From: Pectobacterium peruviense
GTDB taxonomy: Bacteria > Pseudomonadota > Gammaproteobacteria > Enterobacterales > Enterobacteriaceae
Assembly (NCBI RefSeq): GCF_002847345.1
Contig: NZ_LXFV01000013.1
Span: 62,001 to 126,000 of the forward strand
DNA length: 64,000 nt
Reading direction: 5' to 3'
Numbering within the stretch: the stretch's first letter is position 1; each line of letters starts with the position of its first letter. Positions 37,846 through 47,441 of the stretch are shown here, in pieces. The notes below the pieces were generated by a model. It saw nothing but the letters and a program-made list of their open reading frames with translations, searched no databases and had not been told where the DNA came from. Both the position numbers and the translations under genes were made by a program.

Positions 37846-38814
37846 TTACTGTGGTGTAAAACGGCGTAAATGTTGCACTGTTGCCAGCCAGGCGGCCAGC
37901 CAGCCAATCATGCCAGCGATGAGCAGTAGCAGCAGGGACTCGTCCCAGCTCAACCCTTTGACGGCAAACGTCGTACCGAAAACAGCAGCAACCTGTGCCA
38001 CCACCGCATCCAGCTTCCAAACCAGCGCCTGCGATAAAATCAGCGACAGCACCGCACCGCCCACGCCCATTGCCGCTCCGCCATTCAGGAACGGACGCAG
38101 AATAAAGCCGTCCGTCGCACCAATCAGCTTCATCACGTTGATGGTTTCACGGCGACTGAAAATACTCAGACGCACGCTGTTGCCGATCACCAAAAATACA
38201 GCAACGACCATCAGGACGCCAATCATCGCGGAAATTTGCCCAACCAGATTAGTTAGCGCCACCAGACGAGCAAACCAGCTGTCGTCCATTCGAACTTCAT
38301 CCACGCCCTGCGTCGATGCCACGCGATCGCGCAACGTTGTCAGCGTGGTGGAATCCTGAAAACTCATTTTTGGCGTAATGATTGCCACCGCGGGTAACGG
38401 GTTTTCTTCCAGCATATCCAGCGCGCCGCCAAAACCGGACCAGTTGCGGAATTCGCCCATCGCTTCATTGCGCGACAGGTAATTAACTTTATCGACGCCA
38501 TCTTCAGATTGAAGCTGCGTGATAACCGCCTGCGCCGCGTTGTCATCCAGCGATTTATCCAGATACACCGTCAGTTGAGGCGATGGATACCACTGTGTTG
38601 CAGCCTGACTGACGTTTTTCCACACCAGATAGCAGATGCTGGGCAGCGCCAGCGAGATAGCGATAACCATCACGGTCAGAAAGGTGGCCAGCGGCTGGCG
38701 CAGCATATCAGCCAGCGTATTTGTCCAGGCATAGCGCCATTGTTCCTGCCAACCGCCGCGCAGTGCTTTCGCTTTTGCGACAGGCTTTTTCGCATTACGG
38801 ACGTTATTTGCCAT
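37846..38814 (-). CDS. ftsX: Cell-division protein FtsX
   Basis: FtsX is the membrane part of the FtsEX complex, which activates the murein hydrolase activator EnvC at the septum. I start at [17 protein letters not shown] (38814; 322 residues), which has GGGGGG close upstream; the frame is open to 38841. TM1 is [22 protein letters not shown]; a periplasmic loop (about residues 65-195, with [20 protein letters not shown]) follows, then three more spans from [18 protein letters not shown]. It overlaps ftsE by about 11 bases. Confidence 0.96.
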   Translation of the reverse strand: MANNVRNAKKPVAKAKALRGGWQEQWRYAWTNTLADMLRQPLATFLTVMVIAISLALPSICYLVWKNVSQAATQWYPSPQLTVYLDKSLDDNAAQAVITQLQSEDGVDKVNYLSRNEAMGEFRNWSGFGGALDMLEENPLPAVAIITPKMSFQDSTTLTTLRDRVASTQGVDEVRMDDSWFARLVALTNLVGQISAMIGVLMVVAVFLVIGNSVRLSIFSRRETINVMKLIGATDGFILRPFLNGGAAMGVGGAVLSLILSQALVWKLDAVVAQVAAVFGTTFAVKGLSWDESLLLLLIAGMIGWLAAWLATVQHLRRFTPQ

Positions 38815-39475
38815 CGTGGTTTCCCCCCACCATGCGGCCATCCGACAACGTCAGCACACGGTAATTACGGCGGGCGATCAGCCCGGTATCATGCGTCGCC
38901 ATCAGGACAGTGACGCCGACGCGATTGAACTCTTCAAACAGGCGCAAAATGTCTTCTGACAACGCCTCGTCCAGATTGCCCGTCGGCTCATCCGCCAGCA
39001 ACACGGCGGGTTTGTTAACCACAGCGCGTGCAATACCCACACGCTGTTGTTCACCACCGGACAGCTGGATAGGATAATTCTTCGCTTTATCCAGCAGGCC
39101 AACCTTGTCCAGCGCGGCCGATACCCGACGACGAATATCCTCACTGCTGGCGCCCGCGATAATGAGCGGCATCGCGACGTTGTCATAGACCGTGCGCTCC
39201 ATCAACAGGTGGTGATCCTGAAAAATCATGCCGATCTGACGCCGTAAGAACGGGACTTCGCGTTTTTTCAGGCGGCTAATATTGTGACCGCCAAACAAAA
39301 TCTGACCCGCGCTGGGACGTTCAATACCACAAATCAGTTTCAGCAGGGTGCTCTTCCCTGCGCCGGAATGGCCGGTCAGGAACGCCATTTCCGCTGGGCG
39401 CAGATGGAAATCCACCCCTTGCAATGCCTGACGCCCACCGAGGTAAGCTTTACTGACCTGTTCAAAACGAATCAT
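38804..39475 (-). CDS. ftsE: Cell-division ATPase FtsE
   Basis: The ABC-type ATPase partner of FtsX. The 223 residues carry Walker [15 protein letters not shown], a Q-loop [11 protein letters not shown], signature [14 protein letters not shown] and Walker [14 protein letters not shown]. It lies five bases after ftsY and overlaps ftsX, the conserved ftsYEX operon. The product acts at the inner face of the division site. Confidence 0.97.
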   Translation of the reverse strand: MIRFEQVSKAYLGGRQALQGVDFHLRPAEMAFLTGHSGAGKSTLLKLICGIERPSAGQILFGGHNISRLKKREVPFLRRQIGMIFQDHHLLMERTVYDNVAMPLIIAGASSEDIRRRVSAALDKVGLLDKAKNYPIQLSGGEQQRVGIARAVVNKPAVLLADEPTGNLDEALSEDILRLFEEFNRVGVTVLMATHDTGLIARRNYRVLTLSDGRMVGGNHDGK

Positions 39476-39480
39476 CCGTT

Positions 39481-40878
39481 TTAATCCTCTCGGGCAAAAA
39501 GTGCCTCAATAAAATCGTCGGCCTTGAATGGCCGTAAATCTTCAATGCCTTCACCTACCCCAATATAGCGGATAGGAATAGCAAACTGGTCGGCAATGGC
39601 GAAAATCACCCCGCCTTTCGCGGTCCCGTCCAGCTTAGTCAAGGTAATGCCTGTCAGCCCGACTGCTTCATTAAACAGCTTGGCCTGACTCACTGCGTTC
39701 TGTCCGGTGCTCGCATCCAGCGTCAGCATCACTTCATGCGGCGCGTCTTCGTCCAGCTTCTTCATCACGCGCACAATCTTTTTCAGCTCTTCCATCAGGT
39801 ACGCTTTGTTCTGCAAGCGACCGGCGGTATCCGCGATCAGGACATCCACGCCACGCGCTTTCGCTGCCTGAATTGCATCGAAAATCACCGATGCCGAATC
39901 CGCCCCTGTGTGCTGCGCTATCACCGGCACGTTATTGCGTTGTCCCCAGACCTGAAGCTGCTCGACTGCTGCTGCACGGAAGGTATCACCCGCCGCCAGC
40001 ATTACAGATTTGCCCTGTGCCTGGAACTGGCGTGCCATTTTACCGATGGTGGTGGTTTTACCCACGCCATTAACACCAACCATCAGAATGACATACGGCG
40101 TTTTGCCTTCGATATTCAGCGGGGCGTCCACCTTAGCAAGAATCTCTGCCATTTCTTCTTTCAGCTTAACAAAAAGCGTATCAGCATCTTTCAGTTGGCG
40201 GCGACTGGCGTGCTCCGTCAGGCTGTCGATGATCTTACGGGTGGTCTCGACCCCGACATCCGCAATCAGCAGTTGCTCTTCCAGTTCATCAAACAGATCG
40301 TCGTCGATTTTCTTACCGCGAAACAATCCGATAAATCCGGAACCGAGATTCTCACGCGTTTTTACTAGACTGCGCTTCAAGCGAGCGAAGAAACCTTCTT
40401 TCATCGGGCGTTCTTGCTCTTGCACAACGACTGGAACGTCGTCCAGTTGCTCATTTTCCTGTTCTTCTTGCTGCGCGTCATCCAGCGCCTCGTCAACCAC
40501 CGTCGCGTTCTCTGCGATCTCGACCTGCACGATCGGATCGGTGATATTCCGATCAAGCACGTCATGATCGATCGGGTCACGATCGTCTACCGCAACGGTA
40601 ACCTCATGCTCGGCGACTGATGGGGTCAGTTCTTCCGCTTCAACCTTTATATTTTCTTCAGCTACTATCTTTTCTTCAACGACAGATTCTTCCGGCAGCG
40701 GTTGCGCTACGAGCTCCGGCGTAGGCTCAACGGTCTGGTGAGTCGATGCGGCGGCATCCGATTCAGCAGCGGGCGCATCGTCAACGACCGGCTTCTCCTG
40801 CGGCTGCTCTTGTTGTTTTTCTTCCTGTTTCCCAAGTCCCAGCCAGGAAAAAAAACCGCGCTTCTTTTCTTTTGACAT
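39481..40878 (-). CDS. ftsY: SRP receptor GTPase FtsY
   Basis: FtsY receives signal recognition particle-ribosome complexes at the membrane. I start at MSKEKKRGFFSWLGLGKQE (40878; 465 residues), which copies the E. coli MAKEKKRGFFSWLG start, in preference to the open frame to 40917. Residues about 20-165 are the acidic, low-complexity A domain (many E, V and P). The N domain starts at FFARLKRSLVKTRENLGSG, and the G domain has GVNGVGKTTTIGKMA, DTAGRLQNK and TKLDGTAKGG. It leads the ftsYEX operon. Confidence 0.97.
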   Translation of the reverse strand: MSKEKKRGFFSWLGLGKQEEKQQEQPQEKPVVDDAPAAESDAAASTHQTVEPTPELVAQPLPEESVVEEKIVAEENIKVEAEELTPSVAEHEVTVAVDDRDPIDHDVLDRNITDPIVQVEIAENATVVDEALDDAQQEEQENEQLDDVPVVVQEQERPMKEGFFARLKRSLVKTRENLGSGFIGLFRGKKIDDDLFDELEEQLLIADVGVETTRKIIDSLTEHASRRQLKDADTLFVKLKEEMAEILAKVDAPLNIEGKTPYVILMVGVNGVGKTTTIGKMARQFQAQGKSVMLAAGDTFRAAAVEQLQVWGQRNNVPVIAQHTGADSASVIFDAIQAAKARGVDVLIADTAGRLQNKAYLMEELKKIVRVMKKLDEDAPHEVMLTLDASTGQNAVSQAKLFNEAVGLTGITLTKLDGTAKGGVIFAIADQFAIPIRYIGVGEGIEDLRPFKADDFIEALFARED

Positions 40879-41227
40879 GTGTAATCGCGCTCCACGCTGC
40901 TCACCGCAGCGAATCAATCAATGAAAATCATATTTAAACAACAAGTTTAACACTTTCCTGCCGACAGCAACACGCAGCCAACGGGAGCAATGACAGACAA
41001 TTCTCCGTGCTAACGACAATCTTCGTAACGAAAGGCAATGTCCGTTACGAAGTGTGTCAAACGCCGCGCGTGATAGAAAGGCCGCAGACAGCACAAAATT
41101 TTGGCTTAAGCACTTTAACGTCCATCTTAACATTCCCTCTACACGCAACCGCCGCTAGAATAGCGCCAGAAATTTCCTGCCCGCATCCACACCATGATGA
41201 TGCGGCACAACAATAACCCTGTGAGCT
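40879..41227. other. Divergent control region, ftsY / rsmD
   Basis: A 349-base gap. I see promoter-like AT-rich parts but no clear regulatory repeat and no additional gene. Confidence 0.45.
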
Positions 41228-41803
41228 ATGGCTAAAAAAAATGCATCGTCAGCCGCCGGACAAATCCGAATCATCGGTGGTCAATGGCGCGGCAGAAAAC
41301 TTCCGGTTCCTGATAGCCCCGGTTTACGTCCCACTACCGATCGTGTACGTGAAACGTTATTTAACTGGCTCGCCCCCGTCATTCAGCAGGCTCGCTGTCT
41401 GGACTGCTTTGCCGGCAGCGGCGCGCTCGGACTGGAAGCCTTATCCCGTTATGCTGCGCACGCCACATTATTGGAAATGGAACGTGCAGTCGCCCAGCAA
41501 TTAACGCAGAATTTGGCACTGCTTCGGGCGGAAAACGCCGAGGTGGTCAATACTGATGCCCTGAGCTGGCTGGCAAAACCGGGCACACCGTTTGACGTCG
41601 TGTTTCTCGATCCACCGTTCCGCAAAGAGCTACTGAACAACACGCTCGCGCTGCTGGAACAACAGGGCTGGCTGGCACCAGATGCGTGGATTTACGTGGA
41701 AACCGAGGCGGAAAATACGCAGCTAACCATCCCGGAGAATTGGCAACTGCACCGTGAGAAAATTGCGGGTCAGGTCGCCTACCGTTTGTACATCCGTCAG
41801 TGA
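41228..41803 (+). CDS. rsmD: 16S rRNA G966 N2-methyltransferase RsmD
   Basis: RsmD methylates G966 of 16S rRNA in assembled 30S particles. The 191 residues include the RNA-binding start QIRIIGGQWRGRKLPVPDSPGLRPTTDRVRETLFNWL split across residues 12-48, the SAM-binding CLDCFAGSGALGLEALSR, and the catalytic DPPF in VVFLDPPFRKELL. It is divergent from ftsY and precedes yhhL, as in E. coli. Confidence 0.96.
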   Translation: MAKKNASSAAGQIRIIGGQWRGRKLPVPDSPGLRPTTDRVRETLFNWLAPVIQQARCLDCFAGSGALGLEALSRYAAHATLLEMERAVAQQLTQNLALLRAENAEVVNTDALSWLAKPGTPFDVVFLDPPFRKELLNNTLALLEQQGWLAPDAWIYVETEAENTQLTIPENWQLHREKIAGQVAYRLYIRQ

Positions 41804-41829
41804 TCTTCGCAGCAATGTAAGGGTAAGAG

Positions 41830-42108
41830 ATGATTTTGATTAACCTTGGCAGATTATTGATGCTGGGCGTGTGGGGATTTCTGTTGCTTAACCTGATTCA
41901 GCCGTTTCCCAAGCCGTTGAATATCTTCATGACTGTGGCGATGGTGTTTATGATCCTGATGCACGGTTTTCAACTGCTGCTGTTAAAATCCAGTCAGCCG
42001 AAGGACAGCCCCCCGCTAAACAGGACGCTTCAGGCACGTATTTTCCTTTTTGGCGTGTTTGAACTACTGGCGTGGCAGAAAAAGCAGCCCAAGCCACCGA
42101 AGCCGTAA
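41830..42108 (+). CDS. yhhL: DUF1145 membrane protein YhhL
   Basis: A 92-residue inner-membrane protein with two or three hydrophobic segments (LGRLLMLGVWGFLLLNLI, then FMTVAMVFMILMHGFQLLLL) and a basic tail ending KKQPKPPKP. It matches the YhhL/DUF1145 type by length and position after rsmD, with 26 bases between them, so it is probably cotranscribed. Function is unknown. Confidence 0.88.
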   Translation: MILINLGRLLMLGVWGFLLLNLIQPFPKPLNIFMTVAMVFMILMHGFQLLLLKSSQPKDSPPLNRTLQARIFLFGVFELLAWQKKQPKPPKP

Positions 42109-42111
42109 CCG

Positions 42112-42471
42112 CTAACTCTGCTGGGGCACAAAGCGAATAAAGCGCGTGCCCTTTAGCTGCAACGATCCCTGCATACCCGTATCAAGCAGGTGATAATCTG
42201 CGTTTTCGAGGCGCAGCGTGATATTTGCGCCGCCAGCAATTGGCCTGAACGTGGCCTCATACAGCATATCCTCCACAACCATCACCTGATGCTCACGCGC
42301 ACGCCGACGAGTACGGGGAAATTCGCGTTTGTGTTTCACCTCTGCGGCCACAATACGCAGCGGAGCCGCATCATTCTGCGCTTCCCGATGACGTTGGCGT
42401 CGATACTGCCGCGCCGCCAGCACCAGAATAGCGCCAACGACCAAAGCCAACAGCCAGGGGAAATCATTCAT
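42112..42471 (-). CDS. yhhM: DUF2500 protein YhhM
   Basis: A 119-residue protein with one N-terminal membrane segment (FPWLLALVVGAILVLAARQYR) and a cytoplasmic or periplasmic beta-rich part (VVEDMLYEATFRPIAGGANI, HLLDTGMQGSLQLKGTRFI). Length and position opposite yhhL match YhhM. Its start abuts the stop of the DUF1820 gene, so the two form an operon. Function is unknown. Confidence 0.88.
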   Translation of the reverse strand: MNDFPWLLALVVGAILVLAARQYRRQRHREAQNDAAPLRIVAAEVKHKREFPRTRRRAREHQVMVVEDMLYEATFRPIAGGANITLRLENADYHLLDTGMQGSLQLKGTRFIRFVPQQS

Positions 42472-42791
42472 CAGGGTTTCTTGCCGGGAAGATAAGGGAA
42501 CGCGGTAACGTTATCGCCTAAATCAGAAATACGGGCACTGCCTTTTTCCGTCACGGCATCAATACGAATAATCGCCTGTAGAGGGATAAAACTGCGGCTA
42601 ACGCCGGAGAATTCCGTTTTCAGTTTCTCGGTTGACGGGTCAACCAACACCGTCGATTGGCTATCAAACACAAAGTCAGCAATTTCAATAAAACCGAACA
42701 GATTACCCTGAACCAACTCACGCACGTAAAGCTGGTAATTCTTACCGTTATTTATAAATTGAATACGATAAAGTGCGGATTCATTACTCAT
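42471..42791 (-). CDS. DUF1820 family protein
   Basis: A 106-residue soluble protein with patterns known from DUF1820: YRIQFINNGKNYQLYVRELV, LFGFIEIADFVF, LVDPSTEKLKTEFSGVSRSF and AIIRIDAVTEKG. The family is common in gamma-proteobacteria and uncharacterised. It shares a base with the start of yhhM, so they are coupled. This gene is not part of the E. coli yhhLMN order I know, a small local difference. Confidence 0.82.
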   Translation of the reverse strand: MSNESALYRIQFINNGKNYQLYVRELVQGNLFGFIEIADFVFDSQSTVLVDPSTEKLKTEFSGVSRSFIPLQAIIRIDAVTEKGSARISDLGDNVTAFPYLPGKKP

Positions 42792-42983
42792 TCAACACAA
42801 CGCTCCCTTCAGAGACTTCACGGCGCCCATCTACAATAAAAACAGGCGATAACATAACATGAAGCTCACGAAAGGCGCATCCGTCTCGCACCGTGTTGTT
42901 TAACTTCCTCACAATCCCCTACACTAAATAAAGAACGGTTTATTTTTATCCTGACACAAACAAAAACACAAAAAGGACACGCT

Positions 42984-43613
42984 ATGCTTTGGTCATTTAT
43001 TGCTGTGCTTTTTTCTGGTTGGTTGTATGTAGACGCGAGCTATCGTGGCCCGACATGGCAGCGTTGGTTGTTCAAACCGGTCACGATGCTATTGCTGCTA
43101 GCGCTAGCCTGGCAGATGCCGCTACTTGGTGTGCCAGGCTATCTGATTGTGCTGGGGTTACTGGCAACGCTGGTGGCAGACACGCTACTGTTGCTCCCGA
43201 CTCAGCGCCTGCTTTACGCGTTTGGTGCCTATTTTATCTCCCATCTGCTGTACACCATTAGCTTTTTTACCGGACAAATCGCGCTCACGTTCTTCTGGCC
43301 GCTGGCACTAACGCTCGTCATTCTGGCCGCGATCCTACTCGCTATTATCTGGGGACGATTGGACGCACAGCGCTGGCCCGCCTGCGCGCTTATCATCATG
43401 ACGACGCTGATGGTCTGGATTGCCGGTGAACGGTATTTTGCGCTGGGAACAAACGCGAATTTCTCCTTGCTGACGGGCACCGTACTACTGTTTATCGCCC
43501 ATGCAGCCTGGCTTATTCACCATTATCGTTTCCCGTTCCGCGCCCATCAGGCGATTGTGGCTGCGGGCTATTTTGGCGGCCATTTCCTGATCGTTCGCTC
43601 CCTCTATTTCTAA
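42984..43613 (+). CDS. yhhN: Lysoplasmalogenase-family membrane protein YhhN
   Basis: A 209-residue inner-membrane protein with about seven to eight hydrophobic segments. It matches the YhhN/TMEM86 family, whose animal members hydrolyse lysoplasmalogen; typical are [21 protein letters not shown] and the final [20 protein letters not shown]. The bacterial role is unclear. It stands just before zntA as in E. coli. Confidence 0.9.
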   Translation: MLWSFIAVLFSGWLYVDASYRGPTWQRWLFKPVTMLLLLALAWQMPLLGVPGYLIVLGLLATLVADTLLLLPTQRLLYAFGAYFISHLLYTISFFTGQIALTFFWPLALTLVILAAILLAIIWGRLDAQRWPACALIIMTTLMVWIAGERYFALGTNANFSLLTGTVLLFIAHAAWLIHHYRFPFRAHQAIVAAGYFGGHFLIVRSLYF

Positions 43614-43704
43614 CGCTCGCGGCGTTTACGAAAGGCTGGCTAAGCATTGAGCGGCGGTGTAAAGTTTCTGATGAGAATGGCAATCACTAATATAAGGGGA
43701 AGAT

Positions 43705-46071
43705 ATGCACTCTCATCAGAACCACCACAGCGCTGAGAAATCAGCATGCTGCAATAACGGCGTTCACCACGCGCCACGCAGTACCGCGCACAGCGCGAAA
43801 AGCTGCTGTAATGAACACACGCAGCATTCGAACCACGCAGACCACAGCTGCTGTTCAACCAAGCACACATCCGATGCCTCGGTTCAGACCGCGTGTGGCA
43901 CAGAGCAACATTCGTCAGACAGCGGCGGTAGCGCTGATTCAGACGACCCCGACGGCGGAGACAGCGACAGGCCCCGATCCCACCAGCGTTTCAGTTGGAA
44001 AGTCAGCGGGATGGATTGTCCCAGCTGCGCACGTAAAATCGAAAATGCAGTAAAAAATCTCACCGGAATTGAACAGGCCAAAGTGCTGTTCGCCACCGAA
44101 AAACTGGTTGTTGACGCCTACACAGATATTCGCCCTCAGGTTCAACATGCCGTTCAGCAAGCTGGCTTCACCTTGCAGGACACCGCACTCCCCATCGCAC
44201 CATCCGACACGTCTACCGTACGTCGTTTCGTGCATGAATATGGTTTCTTAATACTTTTCACTTTGCTGGCTGCTGCAAGCTGGGGACTCTCCCTGTTAAG
44301 CGAGCGTGGCGGGCAGATCGCGTTTATCGCGACCACCATTGTCGGGCTGATTCCGATACTGAAAAAAACGGTGCAGCTCATTCGCACAGGTACGCCCTTC
44401 GCGATTGAAACACTGATGAGCGTAGCTTCCATCGGCGCGCTCTTGATTGGCGCCACCACCGAAGCCACGGTCATTTTGCTGCTGTTTATGCTGGGCGAAC
44501 ATCTCGAGTCTTACGCGGCAAACCGCGCACGACGGGGCGTAACGGCACTGATGGCGCTGCTTCCTGAAGACGCAACGGTTATCGGCAACGGGCAGCGACG
44601 CCTCGTTCCCGTTGCAAGTCTGGTTCCCGGCGATGTTATTGAAGTCGCCCCCGGTGGACGGCTCCCTGCCGATGCAGAGCTATTGAACAGCGATGCCAGC
44701 TTTGATGAAAGCGCCCTGACCGGCGAATCGGTTCCCGTTGAACGCACGCCCGGTGAAAAAATTGCCGCTGGCAGCCTGTGTGTCGATCGGGTCGTACAGT
44801 TGCGGGTGGTTTCACTGCCGGGCAACAGCGCCATCGACCGCATTCTGCAACTGATAGAAGAAGCAGAAGAGCGCCGCGCGCCGATAGAACGCTTCCTCGA
44901 TAAGTTCAGCCGCTATTACACGCCAGCCATCATGCTGCTGGCGCTGTTGGTAATTCTGATTCCACCATTGCTGCTGGCACAGCCGTGGCAAGAGTGGATT
45001 TATCGCGGCCTGACGCTGCTGTTAATCGGCTGTCCGTGTGCACTGGTGATCTCAACGCCTGCGGCGATTACGTCTGGGTTGGCTGCGGCAACGCGTCGGG
45101 GGGCACTGATTAAAGGCGGTGCAGCGCTGGAGTCGCTTGGCAATATCAAGACTATTGCGTTTGATAAGACGGGTACGCTGACGGAAGGCAAACCGCAGGT
45201 GACAAACGTGTTACCCGTAGCGGGCATTAGCGAAACGGCGTTGCTGACGCGCACCGCCGCAGTGGAGTCGGGTTCGCACCATCCGCTCGCCAAGGCCATC
45301 GTCCAACATGCGTTATCCAGCAGCACATTCCTCCCGATGGCAGAAAACCGTAAAGCACTGGCGGGTGTCGGCGTTGAAGGCACGATAGGCGGCAAGCGGA
45401 TTCAGGTTAGCGCACCGACTCGCGTCGCGCCCGGTTTGCTTGACGCCGACTGGCTGCAACGAATTGATGTGCTGGAAAACGAAGGGAAAACCGTCGTGGT
45501 GGTGCAAGAAGACGACACCCTACTCGGTTTGCTGGCGCTGAGCGATACGCTGCGCCACGATGCGCGTGAAGCGCTGGATGCCTTGCAGCAGTTGGGGATT
45601 CGTGGCGTCATGCTCACAGGTGATAATCCCCGCGCAGCAGCGGCTATTGCAGCAACATTAGGGATCGATTACCGAGCCAGCCTGCTCCCTGCCGATAAGG
45701 TCACAGCGGTCAGCGAATTGGGTAAACAGCATCCCGTGGCAATGGTGGGCGACGGCATCAACGACGCGCCAGCAATGAAAGCCGCAACTATCGGCATCGC
45801 GATGGGAAGCGGTACGGATGTGGCATTGGAAACCGCCGATGCGGCATTAACCCACAGCCGCCTGACTGGACTGGCAGCCATGATCAGCTTGTCGCGGGCG
45901 ACGCAGCGTAATATTCGTCAGAACATTACCATCGCGCTGGGGCTGAAAGCGGTATTTCTGGTCACCAGTATTCTGGGCATTACCGGACTGTGGCTGGCGG
46001 TGCTGGCGGATTCCGGCGCAACGGCGTTAGTCACCGCCAACGCGCTACGGCTGCTGAGAAAACAGGACTAA
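43705..46071 (+). CDS. zntA: Zn/Cd/Pb-exporting P-type ATPase ZntA with long His/Cys head
   Basis: ZntA pumps Zn, Cd and Pb ions out through the inner membrane. The 788 residues exceed the usual 730 or so because residues 1-95 are an added region with 13 His and 7 Cys in the first 70, including three CC pairs, and then an Asp/Gly/Ser tract. A heavy-metal domain follows with GMDCPSC (Cys105, Cys108). The core has the membrane CPC (IGCPCALVIST), the phosphorylation site DKTGT, the HP element in GSHHPLAKA, and GDGINDAPAM. The head probably buffers metal. No ZntR operator was recognised in the short upstream region. Confidence 0.95.
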   Translation: MHSHQNHHSAEKSACCNNGVHHAPRSTAHSAKSCCNEHTQHSNHADHSCCSTKHTSDASVQTACGTEQHSSDSGGSADSDDPDGGDSDRPRSHQRFSWKVSGMDCPSCARKIENAVKNLTGIEQAKVLFATEKLVVDAYTDIRPQVQHAVQQAGFTLQDTALPIAPSDTSTVRRFVHEYGFLILFTLLAAASWGLSLLSERGGQIAFIATTIVGLIPILKKTVQLIRTGTPFAIETLMSVASIGALLIGATTEATVILLLFMLGEHLESYAANRARRGVTALMALLPEDATVIGNGQRRLVPVASLVPGDVIEVAPGGRLPADAELLNSDASFDESALTGESVPVERTPGEKIAAGSLCVDRVVQLRVVSLPGNSAIDRILQLIEEAEERRAPIERFLDKFSRYYTPAIMLLALLVILIPPLLLAQPWQEWIYRGLTLLLIGCPCALVISTPAAITSGLAAATRRGALIKGGAALESLGNIKTIAFDKTGTLTEGKPQVTNVLPVAGISETALLTRTAAVESGSHHPLAKAIVQHALSSSTFLPMAENRKALAGVGVEGTIGGKRIQVSAPTRVAPGLLDADWLQRIDVLENEGKTVVVVQEDDTLLGLLALSDTLRHDAREALDALQQLGIRGVMLTGDNPRAAAAIAATLGIDYRASLLPADKVTAVSELGKQHPVAMVGDGINDAPAMKAATIGIAMGSGTDVALETADAALTHSRLTGLAAMISLSRATQRNIRQNITIALGLKAVFLVTSILGITGLWLAVLADSGATALVTANALRLLRKQD

Positions 46072-46147
46072 CATTACCGTTGCTGGCTGTTGGTTGAAGG
46101 ATCGAGAAACACACTACAGCGTGCAGAATAACGCACTGAGTAACTCT

Positions 46148-46274
46148 TATACTCTAAATAATTCGAGTTGCAGGCAGGCGGCAATCGCACGAATCCCCAG
46201 GAGCTTACACGAGTAAGTGACTGGGGTGAGTAAGAGAAGCCAACGCACCTGCGGCTTGAAGTATGACGAGTATC
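46148..46274 (+). repeat. ERIC element, 127 bp
   Basis: Exactly the classical 127-base length, with ends TATACTCTAAATAATTCGAG and AAGTATGACGAGTATC and core CGAATCCCCAGGAGCTTAC / GTAAGTGACTGGGGTGAG. It lies between the convergent zntA and tusA genes, and its last bases overlap the tusA stop codon. Confidence 0.92.
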
Positions 46275-46518
46275 ATTGGCCCTTGCGCAGCAGATACCGA
46301 TAGGGAACCTGTTCAGTCTCTTGCGCCAGAAGCTCATGCTCCATATACACGCAAAAACCGGGAATATCGCGAGTGGTAGCCGGATCGTCGGCAATAATCA
46401 GCAGCGTTTGCCCGGTTTCCATCTGGCGTACTGTCTTACGCACCATCATAACAGGCTCAGGGCAGCGCAGCCCCTGAGCATCAAGGGTTTTATCTGGGTT
46501 GGTAAAGGGATCGGTCAT
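46273..46518 (-). CDS. tusA: Sulfur-relay protein TusA
   Basis: TusA takes persulfide sulfur from IscS and passes it to TusBCD for 2-thiouridine in tRNA. I start at [20 protein letters not shown] (46518; 81 residues, the E. coli length), not the open frame to 46542. The sulfur-carrying cysteine is in [15 protein letters not shown], and [15 protein letters not shown] is conserved. Its stop codon lies in the end of the ERIC element, so the repeat is part of its 3' untranslated region. Confidence 0.96.
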   Translation of the reverse strand: MTDPFTNPDKTLDAQGLRCPEPVMMVRKTVRQMETGQTLLIIADDPATTRDIPGFCVYMEHELLAQETEQVPYRYLLRKGQ

Positions 46519-46695
46519 CAACGTTCTCAGTGCTGGAATCAAAAAACTGCCTTAGTTTACGCGGAGGATTCCCCTACGCAAGCGACGACAACGTTTGCGC
46601 ATAAAACAACCATCCTTTCTCGGCAAAACACATTGCATTAGCGAAACAATTGCGTATTATGCCGCCGCGTTGCAGCATAAATCTGCACGTTATTT

Positions 46696-46728
46696 CTTGG
46701 GTTCCCTAACCCCAATAACCAAAAAGGT
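46696..46728 (+). promoter_or_regulatory. preQ1-I-type riboswitch of yhhQ
   Basis: UUGGG (46697-46701) and CCCAA (46711-46715) form the P1 stem; the loop UUCCCUAAC supplies CC to pair with GG of the downstream AACCAAAAAGG, making the H-type pseudoknot of preQ1-I aptamers. It closely resembles the known aptamer CUGGGUCGCAGUAACCCC-AGUUAACAAAACAAGG of Thermoanaerobacter. The closing GG is part of the Shine-Dalgarno AAGG seven bases before the yhhQ ATG, so ligand binding should stop translation. Confidence 0.8.
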
Positions 46729-46734
46729 CACATT

Positions 46735-47412
46735 ATGTATCGTTTTACTCCCCAACAGCGGCTTACGGCGCTGATCTGGCTATCGTTGTTCCATGTCCTG
46801 ATCATTACGTCGAGTAATTATCTGGTCCAGCTCCCGGTATTGATTTTCGGTTTTCATACCACCTGGGGCGCGTTTACCTTCCCGTTTATTTTTCTGGCGA
46901 CTGACCTGACGGTTCGGGTTTTCGGTGCGCCGCTGGCGCGTCGTATCATTCTGACCGTGATGGTGCCTGCGTTGGTGATTTCCTATCTGGTTTCGTCACT
47001 GTTTTATCAGGGCTCGTGGCAGTCGTTCGGGGTGTTAAGCCAGGTGAATATCGTCGTAGCACGTATAGCCTGCGCCAGTTTCATGGCTTATGTTCTCGGC
47101 CAGATTCTGGATGTCCACGTCTTCAATAGACTGCGTCAGAAGCGCGCGTGGTGGGTGGCACCAGCCGTTTCAACCGTGTTTGGTAATTTCAGCGACACGC
47201 TGGCCTTTTTCTTCATCGCGTTTTACCGCAGTACCGATGCTTTCATGGCAGCAAACTGGGTCGAAATTGCGATGGTGGATTATGCCTTCAAGCTGTTGAT
47301 CAGTCTGGCGTTCTTCCTGCCGATGTACGGCGTCATGCTGAACATGGTGCTCAAACGTCTGAGCGAGCAGAAAGGCGCGGCCGACTATCACTCCGTCAGC
47401 AACCATCACTAA
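46735..47412 (+). CDS. yhhQ: Queuosine precursor (preQ0/preQ1) transporter YhhQ
   Basis: A 225-residue inner-membrane vitamin-uptake-type (COG1738) protein that imports 7-deazaguanine precursors for queuosine. About six membrane segments; family patterns are SNYLVQLPVLIFGFHTTWGAF, FPFIFLATDLTVRVFG (with the conserved TD), and STVFGNFSDTLAFFFIAF. A preQ1-I-type riboswitch overlaps its ribosome site, which supports the substrate. Neighbours tusA and dcrB are as in E. coli. Confidence 0.95.
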   Translation: MYRFTPQQRLTALIWLSLFHVLIITSSNYLVQLPVLIFGFHTTWGAFTFPFIFLATDLTVRVFGAPLARRIILTVMVPALVISYLVSSLFYQGSWQSFGVLSQVNIVVARIACASFMAYVLGQILDVHVFNRLRQKRAWWVAPAVSTVFGNFSDTLAFFFIAFYRSTDAFMAANWVEIAMVDYAFKLLISLAFFLPMYGVMLNMVLKRLSEQKGAADYHSVSNHH

Positions 47413-47441
47413 TGCCTATCGGGCGGTGATCCACACCGCCT

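Noticed and set aside
43614-43704. ZntR operator in front of zntA
   Set aside because: No inverted ACTCTGGAGT-type repeat was found between yhhN and zntA.
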